Assembly (NCBI GenBank): GCA_910588825.1 | Contig: CAJURF010000041.1 | Location: 1-30,469 of the forward strand | DNA length: 30,469 bases | Direction of reading: 5' to 3' | DNA from: an uncultured Lachnospiraceae bacterium | GTDB lineage: Bacteria > Bacillota > Clostridia > Lachnospirales > Lachnospiraceae | Shown here: one piece after another, positions 1 through 8,099 of the stretch | How positions within the stretch are numbered: position 1 is the first letter of the stretch | Layout of the letters: every line of letters begins with the position of its first letter | Translations under genes and position numbers: made by a program | The notes under the pieces: model-generated | Seen by the model: the letters and a program-made list of their open reading frames with translations, nothing else | Told to the model about the DNA's origin: nothing | Database searches by the model: none

Positions 1-267
1 GAATGTGCAAAACACCCTCATATTGATGAGATGGGATATGTTCTGTATTACACCAGCCAGTGTCCGTTTAATGCAAAATATATTCCTGTAATTGAAAATA
101 TTGCGAAAGAAAAATCCATACAATTTAAGTCGGTTCACTTACAGAACAAAGAGGACGCACAAAACGCTCCAACACCAGTTACAACTTATGCATTATTTTT
201 AGATGGTAACTATATTACACACGAACAGATGAATGACAAGAGGTTTTTGAAATTATTAGAAAAGTAA
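1..267 (+). CDS. C-terminal part of a GNAT/YoaP-type protein (5' truncated by window edge)
   Basis: The frame is open from the first base, so only the last 88 residues are visible and the true start lies outside the window. The visible part has a thioredoxin-like opening (VLYYTSQCPF), then a helical stretch and a second strand, and ends in EQMNDKRFLKLLEK. I recognise this as the YoaP-like C-terminal domain that usually follows a GNAT N-acetyltransferase domain in clostridial proteins. That assignment rests on recalled family resemblance. The Cys in the SQCPF segment sits where a thioredoxin fold carries its active Cys, but there is no CxxC pair. The gene is convergent with hemW and is followed by an intrinsic terminator. 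It is more AT-rich than the minus-strand genes. Confidence 0.7.
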   Translation, partial: ECAKHPHIDEMGYVLYYTSQCPFNAKYIPVIENIAKEKSIQFKSVHLQNKEDAQNAPTPVTTYALFLDGNYITHEQMNDKRFLKLLEK

Positions 268-332
268 CTTCCCGTTTATAGATTATAGTCAACAGGAAAT
301 TAAACAATTGCTGTTACATAGACGGCACACCG

Positions 333-367
333 AAACAGGAAATCAAGAAAAGGTTTCCTGTTTTTTT
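333..367 (+). terminator. Rho-independent terminator of the left-edge gene
   Basis: A perfect 10-bp stem (AAACAGGAAA at 333-342 and TTTCCTGTTT at 354-363) with an 11-nt loop runs straight into a T run on the + strand. The minus-strand side of the stem has no T run after it, so it should stop only rightward transcription. It lies 66 nt past the stop codon of the truncated gene and protects hemW from antisense read-through. Confidence 0.85.
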
Positions 368-418
368 GCGCCCATTTTAGATATATCATTTAAGCCCTTT
401 GTACCCTAAAAAGAACCT

Positions 419-1543
419 TTATAATAAAAACTCCACAAACACCTGATTAGAAAGGGAGATTCCCTTCCTGGTCAAATAGATCCGCCCCCTGTCCGCCTGC
501 AGCAATCCCAGCCCCTCCAGCCGCCTGAGGGCATCTCCGTAAACCTCCTCCACAGAAATGCCAAATTCCTCCTGAAACCGCTCCCGGTCAATGCCTTCTG
601 TCATCCGAAGCCCCAGAAACATGGTTTCTTCCATTTGTTCTCTCACTGACAGTTTTTCCCGGCAGACCTGTATCTCCTCTGGACGCTCTGATTTTTCCAG
701 ATACTCTTCCATAGAATCTGTATTGTTCCACCTCTGGCTGTCAAACAGCGACGCCGCTCCCAGCCCAAGCCCCAGATAATCATCCCGCATCCAGTACCCC
801 ATATTGTGGGCACATTCCCTTTGGGGCAGGGCATAATTGGAAATCTCGTACTGTCTGTATCCCTGGCTGCCCAGCATTTCTGCAGTCATTTCATACATCC
901 TGCGTTCTTCTTCCTCCTCTGGAAGATTCAGCTTCCTCTGGGCAAAAGGGGTTCCTTCCTCCACAATGAGACTGTAAGCGGAAACATGCTCCGGTGCCAG
1001 CTCTAATACCCGGGAAAGAGTTTTCTGCCAGCTGGCCAGGGTCTGGTCCGGAATTCCTGACATAAGGTCCACATTAATATTGTCAAATCCGGCCTGCCTG
1101 GCCAGGTCATAGCTCTCCAGGAATTCTTCCCAGGTGTGGATTCTTCCCAGCGCTTTCAACTCCTCATTATGGGCAGACTGCAGACCGAAGCTGATACGAT
1201 TCAGCCCTATTTTTTCATATGTCTTTAGTTTCTCCAGATTCACTGTCCCAGGGTTGGCCTCTATAGACATCTCCGAATCCGGTTCAAAAGAAAAGACCTC
1301 CGCCAGTGCTTCCATAATCTCTTCCATATGCCCCGGCTCCAGCACTGATGGTGTACCGCCCCCGAAAAACAAAGAAGATACCCTGGCTGGATATCTTCCC
1401 TGGCAGGCGCGTATCTCCCTGCACAATGCCTGGACATAACGCGCCTGATTCTCCCGGCTGTCATGCCAGGATAAAAAATCACAGTATAGACATTTTTGTA
1501 CACAAAAGGGAATGTGTACGTATAATCGAATCTTTCGTTTCAT
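419..1543 (-). CDS. hemW: HemW-type radical SAM protein (heme chaperone family)
   Basis: This is a 374-residue member of the HemN/HemW radical SAM family. HemW inserts heme into client proteins and is often mis-annotated as oxygen-independent coproporphyrinogen oxidase. The [4Fe-4S] motif is Cys14-x3-Cys18-x2-Cys21 directly after YVHIPFC. The GGGTPS glycine motif and the C-terminal CAHNMGYW motif, typical of HemW, are also present. I chose the ATG at 1543 because it places the Cys motif at the usual distance from the N terminus. An in-frame ATG at 1573 would add ten residues and overlap the lepA stop. Neither start has a strong ribosome site, so translation may be coupled to lepA. The order gpr-spoIIP-lepA-hemW is the same as in Bacillus, where hrcA-grpE-dnaK follow; here they do not. 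Confidence 0.93.
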   Translation of the reverse strand: MKRKIRLYVHIPFCVQKCLYCDFLSWHDSRENQARYVQALCREIRACQGRYPARVSSLFFGGGTPSVLEPGHMEEIMEALAEVFSFEPDSEMSIEANPGTVNLEKLKTYEKIGLNRISFGLQSAHNEELKALGRIHTWEEFLESYDLARQAGFDNINVDLMSGIPDQTLASWQKTLSRVLELAPEHVSAYSLIVEEGTPFAQRKLNLPEEEEERRMYEMTAEMLGSQGYRQYEISNYALPQRECAHNMGYWMRDDYLGLGLGAASLFDSQRWNNTDSMEEYLEKSERPEEIQVCREKLSVREQMEETMFLGLRMTEGIDRERFQEEFGISVEEVYGDALRRLEGLGLLQADRGRIYLTRKGISLSNQVFVEFLL

Positions 1544-1562
1544 AGCCTGTTCTAATACCACT

Positions 1563-3377
1563 CTACTTATCATCCAGCTTCAAAACACTCATAAACGCTT
1601 TCTGCGGAATCTCTACATTTCCCACCTGGCGCATACGCTTCTTGCCTTCTTTTTGTTTTTCCAGCAGTTTCTTTTTCCGGGTAATGTCGCCGCCGTAGCA
1701 CTTGGCCAGCACATCTTTTCTTAGCGCTTTCACGGTTTCCCTGGCGATAATCTTGCTGCCGATTGCGGCCTGTATGGGAATTTCAAAGAGCTGTCTGGGA
1801 ATTTCTTCCTTTAATTTCTCACACATTTTCCTTCCCCGCTCATAGGCAGTATCCCCGTGGACGATAAATGACAGGGCATCCACTTCCTCTTTGTTCACCA
1901 GGATGTCCAATTTTACCAGCTTGCTGCGCTCATATCCACAGGGCTCGTAGTCCAGTGAGGCGTATCCCCTGGAACGGGATTTCAGCGCGTCAAAGAAATC
2001 GTAGATAATCTCATTGAGGGGCAGATGATACTTCAAAAGGGCACGGGTTTCCTCCATATACTCCATCCCCTGGTACTGTCCCCTGCGCTCCTGGCACAGT
2101 TCCATAATGGAGCCGATGTATTCTGTGGTCACCATAATCTCAGCGGCCACAATAGGTTCTTCCATGTAATCAATCTCCGATGGGTCCGGCAGATTGGAGG
2201 GATTGGTCAGCTCCATCATCTCCCCGTTTGTCTTATAAACTTTATAGATAACGCCTGGGGCTGTGGTGATGAGATCCAGGCTGTATTCCCTCTCCAGCCT
2301 CTCCTGGATGATTTCCAGATGCAGCAGTCCCAGAAAGCCGCAGCGGAATCCAAATCCCAGCGCCGCCGAAGTCTCCGGCTCGTACTGAAGGGCCGCATCG
2401 TTGAGCTGCAGTTTCTCCAGCGCCTCTCTCAAGTCCTGGTATTTGGCTCCGTCTGCCGGATAGAGCCCGCAATAAACCATAGAATTCACCTTTTTATAGC
2501 CAGGCAGTGCTTCTTCACAGGGCTGCTGGTTGTTGGTAATGGTATCCCCCACCCGGGTATCTCTCACATTCTTTATGCTGGCTGTGAGATACCCCACCAT
2601 CCCCGCCTGCAGTTCATCGCAGGGGATGAACTGTCCTGCGCCGAAATATCCCACTTCCACTACTTCCGTCACAGCGCCGGTGGCCATCATGCGGATAGGT
2701 GTTCCTTTCTTCACGCTTCCCTCCATAATCCGGCAGAACACGATCACCCCTTTGTAAGAGTCGTAGAGGGAATCGAAAATCAATGCCTTTAACGGCGCAT
2801 GGATATCGCCCCCCGGCGCGGGAATCTTCTCTACAATCTGCTCCAGCACCTCCTCCACATGTTCCCCTGTCTTAGCGGAAATCTGCGGGGCATCCTGGGC
2901 TTCAATACCGATGATATCCTCAATTTCGTTGATCACCCGCTCTGGCTCTGCGCTGGGCAGGTCGATCTTGTTGAGCACCGGAACCACATCCAGGTCATGG
3001 TCCAGCGCCAGATATACATTAGCAAGGGTCTGCGCCTCGATTCCCTGGGCCGCATCTACCACCAGAATGGCCCCGTCACAGGCCGCAAGGCTTCTGGAAA
3101 CCTCATAGTTAAAATCCACGTGCCCCGGGGTGTCAATCAAATTAAAGATATACTCCTCACCGTTTTTTGCCTTGTAAACCGTGCGGACCGCCTGGGCTTT
3201 GATGGTAATGCCCCTCTCCCGCTCCAGTTCCATGTTATCCAGTACCTGAGACTGCATCTCCCGGTCTGTCAGAAGACCGGTCATCTCAATAATCCGGTCC
3301 GCAAGGGTAGACTTTCCATGATCAATGTGTGCTATAATACAAAAATTCCTGATTTTACTCTGATTGGTAACTGACAT
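1563..3377 (-). CDS. lepA: Elongation factor 4 (LepA), ribosome back-translocating GTPase
   Basis: The gene encodes a full-length 604-residue translational GTPase. G1 is AHIDHGKS at residues 16-23, G3 is DTPGH at 82-86 and G4 is NKID at 136-139. The C-terminal domain ends in the typical basic LepA tail, rich in KKKLLEKQKEGKKR. EF4 acts on stalled ribosomes and on ribosome biogenesis under stress. The ATG at 3377 follows a strong AGGAGG site 7 nt upstream. A promoter candidate lies about 70 nt upstream, so lepA-hemW can be transcribed apart from spoIIP. The stop codon lies 20 nt before the chosen hemW start. Confidence 0.98.
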   Translation of the reverse strand: MSVTNQSKIRNFCIIAHIDHGKSTLADRIIEMTGLLTDREMQSQVLDNMELERERGITIKAQAVRTVYKAKNGEEYIFNLIDTPGHVDFNYEVSRSLAACDGAILVVDAAQGIEAQTLANVYLALDHDLDVVPVLNKIDLPSAEPERVINEIEDIIGIEAQDAPQISAKTGEHVEEVLEQIVEKIPAPGGDIHAPLKALIFDSLYDSYKGVIVFCRIMEGSVKKGTPIRMMATGAVTEVVEVGYFGAGQFIPCDELQAGMVGYLTASIKNVRDTRVGDTITNNQQPCEEALPGYKKVNSMVYCGLYPADGAKYQDLREALEKLQLNDAALQYEPETSAALGFGFRCGFLGLLHLEIIQERLEREYSLDLITTAPGVIYKVYKTNGEMMELTNPSNLPDPSEIDYMEEPIVAAEIMVTTEYIGSIMELCQERRGQYQGMEYMEETRALLKYHLPLNEIIYDFFDALKSRSRGYASLDYEPCGYERSKLVKLDILVNKEEVDALSFIVHGDTAYERGRKMCEKLKEEIPRQLFEIPIQAAIGSKIIARETVKALRKDVLAKCYGGDITRKKKLLEKQKEGKKRMRQVGNVEIPQKAFMSVLKLDDK

Positions 3378-3448
3378 CCTTTCTCCTCCTGAAAATGAAA
3401 GCCCGCTGTGGTGATACCTGCCAAAACTTTCATCGTAAAGTATGTATC

Positions 3449-3477
3449 AGTATATCATTACAGCACAAATTCTTCAA
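3449..3477 (-). promoter_or_regulatory. Promoter candidate for lepA-hemW
   Basis: On the minus strand TTGAAG (3472-3477) and TATACT (3449-3454) are separated by exactly 17 bp, a good sigma-A arrangement in the 162-bp gap between spoIIP and lepA. A second reading of the same stretch uses TTGTGC with TACATA 16 bp later. The expected start site is near 3442, giving a leader of about 65 nt. Confidence 0.55.
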
Positions 3478-3539
3478 TAAAAGTGTTGTGAATTTCTGGC
3501 AAAACTTTTTGAAACAACAAAAGATTCCCCGCCTTTCTC

Positions 3540-4721
3540 TCAATCCGCATCTTTGCCGCTGCCCTGAAGCACCTGGTCCAGAATCTGTGCAAAAGGTTCC
3601 ATGGCATTTTTCACCTCCTGCACCGTGTTAGTCTGGGCTCCTGCCTCCAAAAGAATGGCCCTGGGACGCACATGCAGGTTGTACCGGAGGCTGGACAGAT
3701 AAATATTCCGGCTCAGTCCCGGATAATACCTGGCTGCCTCCAGGTTCAGCTGAAAAGAAAAGGCCAGATTCTCCTGCACATAAGGATTGGGCAGATACGT
3801 CACCTCCCCGTTGAGAGCGCTGTAGCTGAGCCCGTTAAAAAACATAAAGTTGGCAGTGGGCTTCCCGTTCACTTCCGTCACCAGACGCCTGTCCTCAGCC
3901 ACTCCATCCCGATGCAGGTCAATCACCACTTCAATGGAGGGATTTTCCTGTAAAATCTGCTCCACCACTGCCAGGGAATAATCGTATGCACTGTTTCTGT
4001 CAATCTGCCCATTGACCACATCAAACGTATCTGTATTGTGGATCACCTGATAGCCGTATTGTTCTGTCAGCAGCTCTGTGAGATAATCGCCTACCCCTGC
4101 CACTGTATCTTGTGGATTCCCCTCCCTGGAATCTGCAAATCCTTCCTGGGAATGGGTGTGGTAAATGAGAATCTGAGGCACTTCCTGATTCTTTTCTATG
4201 GACATATCCACATCCAGCAGACCGGAGGCATTGATCCTGGATGCATCCACCGCCGTGGTGCTGTCCACAATAAAAAAATTTCCCAGCAAATAGTCGTAAT
4301 TCTCCAACTGTTCCCTGGTAATCTCAATCTGTGGTTCCACCGGTGCCGACGCACGCTCTGCCTCACCAGAAGACGATTTTTCTTTCTCCTGAGAAGGTGT
4401 ATCCTTGGATGGCTTCTCGTGATTCTGTGTCTCCTTTTCCGTCTGTTTTTCCTGTGCCAGCTGATTTTCATCTTCCACCTGTTCCCGAAGATATTTTGCA
4501 TTGGCCTCTACGATTTTGTCATATGTATATTCATCCTCAATGGTCGGCGCGTAAACCGCCTGATTCTTCATATATCCATAGACAGGGAACTGGTGGAACA
4601 GCTTATCCACCATCCCCGTCTCCTGCATGGGCATGGGATAAAATCCGGGTAAATATATAAACAGCAGCCCGATCATACACAGGCTCAGCAATATGCAAAT
4701 GAACTTCTGCCAGTTGGTCAA
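3540..4721 (-). CDS. spoIIP: Stage II sporulation protein P (SpoIIP), cell-wall hydrolase
   Basis: SpoIIP is the amidase and endopeptidase of the SpoIID-SpoIIM-SpoIIP complex, which thins septal peptidoglycan and drives engulfment. This 393-residue protein has an N-terminal membrane segment (about residues 6-25) and a low-complexity Glu/Lys/Ser-rich linker (about 85-127). A catalytic domain of the amidase-3/SpoIIP type follows. The likely zinc and catalytic residues are His188 and His190 in IYHTHSQE and His270 in IDLHRDG; LLEAGAQTNT lies near the C terminus. No upstream ATG is in frame before a TAA, so I chose the TTG at 4721, which has an AAGGGGTGA ribosome site just before it. It follows gpr by 50 nt and is probably co-transcribed with it late in sporulation. 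Confidence 0.95.
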   Translation of the reverse strand: MTNWQKFICILLSLCMIGLLFIYLPGFYPMPMQETGMVDKLFHQFPVYGYMKNQAVYAPTIEDEYTYDKIVEANAKYLREQVEDENQLAQEKQTEKETQNHEKPSKDTPSQEKEKSSSGEAERASAPVEPQIEITREQLENYDYLLGNFFIVDSTTAVDASRINASGLLDVDMSIEKNQEVPQILIYHTHSQEGFADSREGNPQDTVAGVGDYLTELLTEQYGYQVIHNTDTFDVVNGQIDRNSAYDYSLAVVEQILQENPSIEVVIDLHRDGVAEDRRLVTEVNGKPTANFMFFNGLSYSALNGEVTYLPNPYVQENLAFSFQLNLEAARYYPGLSRNIYLSSLRYNLHVRPRAILLEAGAQTNTVQEVKNAMEPFAQILDQVLQGSGKDAD

Positions 4722-4771
4722 CCAATCACCCCTTAGATGTTATATGACAGAACTTCCTGGTTTATACCCAT

Positions 4772-5680
4772 TTATACATACTCCAAAGCGATATTGAGCC
4801 CTTCTGAAATGGTATATCCCAGACGTTTTACCGTCTCATCCACATCTTTCGGTGTGACAAACATACTGTGCAGATGGGGGGAAATCATTTCTTCCAGAAA
4901 TTCTTTTTGTTCCTGTTCTTCCAGCGTCTCCAAAAGATGGGCCATGGCATCGTGGACAATGGTGGCTGCGTCCACCACAGTGGGAACACCGATGCCGATT
5001 ACAGGAATCCCCAGAGTGTCTGCATTTAGGCCGTCCCTGTGGTTTCCCACACCAGAACCCGGATTGATCCCTGTATCTGTAATCTGAATGGTCCGGTTCA
5101 GCCGCTTTGTACTCCTTGCAGCCAGCGCATCGATGGCTATGACCACATCCGGCTTCACCTCCGCCACAACTCCCTGGATAATTTCCAGCGTCTCCATCCC
5201 GGTCTGGGCCATGACACCGGGAACAATGCCGCTGACTGCATGGGCCCGTTCCTCCCCCATTCCCAGCGTGCCGTACTCCCGCAGCACATGGCGGGTAATA
5301 TGCAAGTTTTGAATCACATTGGGGCCCAGTGCATCGGGAGTTACATCCCGGTTTCCCAGCCCCACCACCAGAACTGACTTTTCTTTATCCAGTGATGCCA
5401 GTTTCCGCAGATGTTTTGACAGCTCTTTGGAAATCTCCCGGTGGTAATCCTCATCCGGTACAGACATATTGGGCGCCTCCATGGTAATATAAGTACCCTG
5501 GGGTTTTCCCATAGCTTTCGCCCCTTTTTCCGTCTCGATTTTTACCCATGTAGTCTGGATATCCCGCTCCTCATCGTAGAACTCCCGAATCACCACCCCG
5601 CCAATCTCCACGTTGTCCCGTTCAAACCGTTCTTTTGACTCCAGTGCCAGATCTGTCCGAATCCGATAATTCGCCTGCAT
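4772..5680 (-). CDS. gpr: Germination protease Gpr (SASP endopeptidase)
   Basis: Gpr is the atypical aspartic protease (family A25) that degrades small acid-soluble spore proteins during germination. It is made as a zymogen in the forespore. The 302-residue length is slightly below that of Bacillus GPR. The N-terminal RTDLALE segment (residues 8-14) matches the autoprocessing site before a Glu. The acidic core motifs GNRDVTPDALG (109-119) and IDALAAR (183-189) carry the expected catalytic Asp residues. The ATG at 5680 has an AGGAGG site 7 nt upstream. The leader upstream contains a stable hairpin at 5706-5740. I could not see a convincing sigma-F or sigma-G promoter by eye. spoIIP follows it, as in Bacillus. 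Confidence 0.97.
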   Translation of the reverse strand: MQANYRIRTDLALESKERFERDNVEIGGVVIREFYDEERDIQTTWVKIETEKGAKAMGKPQGTYITMEAPNMSVPDEDYHREISKELSKHLRKLASLDKEKSVLVVGLGNRDVTPDALGPNVIQNLHITRHVLREYGTLGMGEERAHAVSGIVPGVMAQTGMETLEIIQGVVAEVKPDVVIAIDALAARSTKRLNRTIQITDTGINPGSGVGNHRDGLNADTLGIPVIGIGVPTVVDAATIVHDAMAHLLETLEEQEQKEFLEEMISPHLHSMFVTPKDVDETVKRLGYTISEGLNIALEYV

Positions 5681-5705
5681 AGTATCTCCTCCTGTGTGTC
5701 TTATG

Positions 5706-5740
5706 AGGAACTGTAAGTAAAATACTTGCTGACAGTTCCT
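5706..5740 (-). promoter_or_regulatory. Hairpin in the gpr leader
   Basis: The arms AGGAACTGT (5706-5714) and ACAGTTCCT (5732-5740) are perfectly complementary over 9 bp. Inside them AAGTA (5715-5719) pairs with TACTT (5723-5727), leaving a 3-nt loop and a 4-nt bulge. No T run follows on either strand, so it is not a terminator. It ends 26 nt before the gpr start, within the expected leader. Confidence 0.5.
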
Positions 5741-5810
5741 TGAATACTATCTTTTTCCAACCATACTATGCCCATTCCTGGCACAATTATCCCAGTACCT
5801 GACTGAAAAA

Positions 5811-5942
5811 TCATTCACAGCTATCCGCCTGGCGCGGAAAATCTGCTTTCAGACATTGATAAATGAGGTCCCTTTCACTTTCGTAAAACTTAAGAAAATC
5901 ACAGGAGTCACGAGTTGTGAAATTATATTTGCATTGATTCAC
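5811..5942 (-). CDS. Possible 43-residue overlapping ORF, unknown function
   Basis: A GTG at 5942, inside the end of the 152-residue gene, opens a frame of 43 codons that ends in TGA at 5811. The peptide is Cys-rich (four Cys) and of mixed charge, with segments such as FTTRDSCDFLKFYESERD that look protein-like. The ribosome site is weak (an AGGA about 12 nt upstream), and a frame this short can occur by chance. It could be a real translationally coupled gene, the frameshifted tail of the upstream protein, or noise. Confidence 0.25.
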   Translation of the reverse strand: MNQCKYNFTTRDSCDFLKFYESERDLIYQCLKADFPRQADSCE

Positions 5943-6381
5943 TGTTTTTTACGATCCTATCAGCAGCGAAGACAAATTTAGACAAATCTGCTTCATGAAA
6001 AACAGAATACATGTCAAGTACTCTGGATATTGTCAAGCCCCGTTTTTGTAAATCCGCGAAACTATATGCTGTATACCACTGATAATAAGCAAGTACCCAT
6101 CCTGTCCAATATTCCGGACTTTTTTCTATTTCTTCAGACACCTCCCCGTTTGGCCTTCTCCCCTCTGTGCGGTAAATAACTTCTATGGCAAGTTCCGGAC
6201 CGGAAAGACCGGCGATAAATTTGGGAGCTCCTATTCCAAAAAGTTCTGAGATCTCTGACGCAAGAAACTGCGAATAAAATTTTTCCGGCTCATAGCCTAA
6301 ATCACAGATGGCATAATCGAGCATATCTCCTAAATTATTCATCGCATCATTGAGATACGTTTCTTCGTAAGCGCGGGTCAT
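5923..6381 (-). CDS. Orphan hypothetical protein, 152 residues
   Basis: I do not recognise a named domain. The protein is acidic, soluble and largely helical, with no signal peptide or membrane segment. Notable stretches are the N-terminal MTRAYEETYLNDAMNNLG, the central SPEYWTGWVLAYYQWYT and the C-terminal FHEADLSKFVFAADRIV. I recall similar small proteins in other Lachnospiraceae, often beside DUF3791/DUF3990-type small genes in what look like toxin-antitoxin-like modules. That is memory, not a search result, and no such partner is intact here. The ATG at 6381 has GAGGAG and GGAAGGAAG upstream. The gene and its flanks are visibly more AT-rich than the surrounding housekeeping genes and interrupt the rsmI-gpr neighbourhood, which suggests acquisition. 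Confidence 0.8.
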   Translation of the reverse strand: MTRAYEETYLNDAMNNLGDMLDYAICDLGYEPEKFYSQFLASEISELFGIGAPKFIAGLSGPELAIEVIYRTEGRRPNGEVSEEIEKSPEYWTGWVLAYYQWYTAYSFADLQKRGLTISRVLDMYSVFHEADLSKFVFAADRIVKNSESMQI

Positions 6382-6430
6382 CTTCCTTCCACTCCTCTCT
6401 CAAAATATCCAGCAGATAAACAGCATCCCC
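6347..6430 (-). pseudogene. Possible C-terminal remnant of a lost gene upstream of the orphan gene
   Basis: Directly after the rsmI stop, 27 in-frame codons stay open without an ATG and end in TGA at 6347-6349, overlapping the start of the 152-residue gene in another frame. The translation begins GDAVYLLDILREEWKEDD and reads like the C terminus of a real protein. The likely explanation is that an upstream partner gene was mostly deleted when it was joined to rsmI. The stretch is short enough for chance to be possible. Confidence 0.25.
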
Positions 6431-7276
6431 TCACTCCTTCACACACAGCTTTTGGTACACATCCCTCTTTCCCACGCCTCTATCCTTAGCCACCTGCTTC
6501 ATAGCGTCTTTTTTGGTATACCCCTGGCTCTCATAATAGGCCATATGTTCTTCCAGGGTAAATTCCTCCCACTTCTCCTGCTCCTCTTTCTGGATTTCCC
6601 GATAATCCTTTCCCTCAACCACCAGCACGCATTCCCCCCTTGGCGGCTGGCTGGCCATCTTTTCTATCAATCCTTCCAGGGTGGCCCGGTTCACAGTCTC
6701 ATGCAGTTTCGTCAGCTCCCTGCACAGAGCCGCTTTCCTTTCTCCTCCCAGCGCCTGCCGCAGCTCCTCCAGAGTGCGCTGCAGACGGTGAGGGGCCTCA
6801 TAGAACACCAATGTCCTGGTCTCCTCTTTCACTCTGTCCAGACACAGCTTTCTCTCCTTGGTATCCATGGGCAGAAACCCTTCAAATACAAAACGCCGGG
6901 AAGGCAATCCAGACAGGGTCAGCCCTGTCACACAGGCCGCCGCCCCAGGAAGGGCTGTCACAGGAATCCCCTGTTCATGACACAGAACCGCCAAGTCCTC
7001 TCCGGGGTCAGAAATCCCAGGTGTCCCGGCATCCGTAATCAGAGCCACGTCCTGCCCTTCCAGCAGCTTTTCCACCAGAATCTGCCCCTTTTTCCTTTTA
7101 TTGTGTTCATGGTAACTGGTAATCGGCGTATGAATATCATAGTGATTCAGCAGTTTCATACTGTTCCTGGTATCCTCAGCCGCAATCAGATCCACCTCTT
7201 TGAGAACCCGCAGAACTCTCAAAGTAATATCCTCCAGATTCCCAATAGGCGTGGCACACAAATATAACGTTCCCAC
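6431..7276 (-). CDS. rsmI: 16S rRNA (cytidine-1402-2'-O)-methyltransferase RsmI
   Basis: RsmI uses SAM to 2'-O-methylate C1402 in the decoding centre of 16S rRNA, working with RsmH, which is also encoded in this window. The 281-residue length and the tetrapyrrole-methylase fold fit the family. The N-terminal CATPIGNLEDIT, AAEDTRNS, the central TDAGTPGISDPG and the PGAAACVTGL motif are all present. The first candidate start is a GTG at 7276 with a GGGGGTG ribosome site 5 nt upstream. The protein has the usual C-terminal extension, ending in a Lys-rich segment that includes MKQVAKDRGVGKRDVY. It closes the holB-ricT-trmN6-rsmI block, which matches the Bacillus order apart from the missing yabA and yazA. 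Confidence 0.97.
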   Translation of the reverse strand: MGTLYLCATPIGNLEDITLRVLRVLKEVDLIAAEDTRNSMKLLNHYDIHTPITSYHEHNKRKKGQILVEKLLEGQDVALITDAGTPGISDPGEDLAVLCHEQGIPVTALPGAAACVTGLTLSGLPSRRFVFEGFLPMDTKERKLCLDRVKEETRTLVFYEAPHRLQRTLEELRQALGGERKAALCRELTKLHETVNRATLEGLIEKMASQPPRGECVLVVEGKDYREIQKEEQEKWEEFTLEEHMAYYESQGYTKKDAMKQVAKDRGVGKRDVYQKLCVKE

Positions 7277-7358
7277 TATTACACCCCCTTGTTCTTGTAT
7301 AACTCCACCAATGACTCAACCCTCACTCCACCCCCATGCCCCGCTTTGCAGAGGTCGG

Positions 7359-8099
7359 CTAAGCTCCCCCATAATATATCTCCATGGCCTCCTGTGTATA
7401 CACTCCCGGTTTCTCATAAATAATCAGCGGCTTCTCCACTTTCATCCCAGAGTTCCCCCCTGAGAGCCCCTCCAGCAACACCATAGCAGGCTCTTTATCC
7501 ACATATGGATGCACCAGACGCATCCTTTTTGGCTCCAGGCCCCACTGGACCATCTTGGAGAGAATTTCGCCCAGACGAAACGGACGGTGGATCATGTAAA
7601 ATCTGCCACGGGGTTTTAGCAGTCTGGCGGCCTGGCTGAGCACGTCCTGCAGGCTGCATAAAATCTCATGGCGGGCAACAGCTATCTCCTCCCGGGCATT
7701 TTCCAGACCATGATGGTGGACCATATACGGGGGATTGCAGGTAATTACATGAAAAGAAGCCCCTCCAAATATGGCGGAAGCTTCTCTGATATCTCCTGTC
7801 ACAATTGTAATCTCTTTTTCCAGCCGGTTATGACTCACACTCCTCCGGGCCATCTGTGCACAGTCCGGCTGAATCTCCAGCCCTGTCACATGACTTCCCT
7901 TTTTCCTGGCCCGAAGGAGAATCGGAATAATCCCGTTACCGCATCCCATGTCCAGAACCTGCTCATTTTTCTGCGCGCGGGCAAACCAGGATAACAAAAC
8001 CGCATCCGAACCAAAGCAGAATTTCCCCGGGTCCTGTATAATCTCATAACCATTCTGCAGGTCGTCCAGCCGCTCATGCGGCAATAATTCAATCTTCAT
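7359..8099 (-). CDS. trmN6: tRNA1(Val) (adenine-37-N6)-methyltransferase family protein
   Basis: This 246-residue class I SAM methyltransferase corresponds to YabB/YfiC. It has the GSDAVLL segment (about residues 29-36), the SAM-binding VLDMGCGNG motif (about 48-56) and the N6-adenine signature NPPY (about 123-126). The predicted reaction is N6-methylation of A37 in tRNA-Val; substrate specificity is inferred from family and context. The ATG at 8099 overlaps the end of ricT by 11 nt, with GGAGGAG about 12 nt upstream, so translation is coupled. The gap to rsmI is 82 nt and holds nothing I can identify. Confidence 0.9.
   Translation of the reverse strand: MKIELLPHERLDDLQNGYEIIQDPGKFCFGSDAVLLSWFARAQKNEQVLDMGCGNGIIPILLRARKKGSHVTGLEIQPDCAQMARRSVSHNRLEKEITIVTGDIREASAIFGGASFHVITCNPPYMVHHHGLENAREEIAVARHEILCSLQDVLSQAARLLKPRGRFYMIHRPFRLGEILSKMVQWGLEPKRMRLVHPYVDKEPAMVLLEGLSGGNSGMKVEKPLIIYEKPGVYTQEAMEIYYGGA

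Noticed and set aside
2025..2792. 255-codon + strand frame opposite lepA
   Set aside because: Shadow of lepA, His/Gln/Leu-rich without motifs.
5741..5810. Sigma-F or sigma-G promoter for gpr
   Set aside because: Partial matches such as GCATA and GATAGTA exist, but the spacing does not fit the consensus I know.
6452..7267. 271-codon + strand frame covering rsmI
   Set aside because: Exactly mirrors rsmI and has no recognisable protein features.
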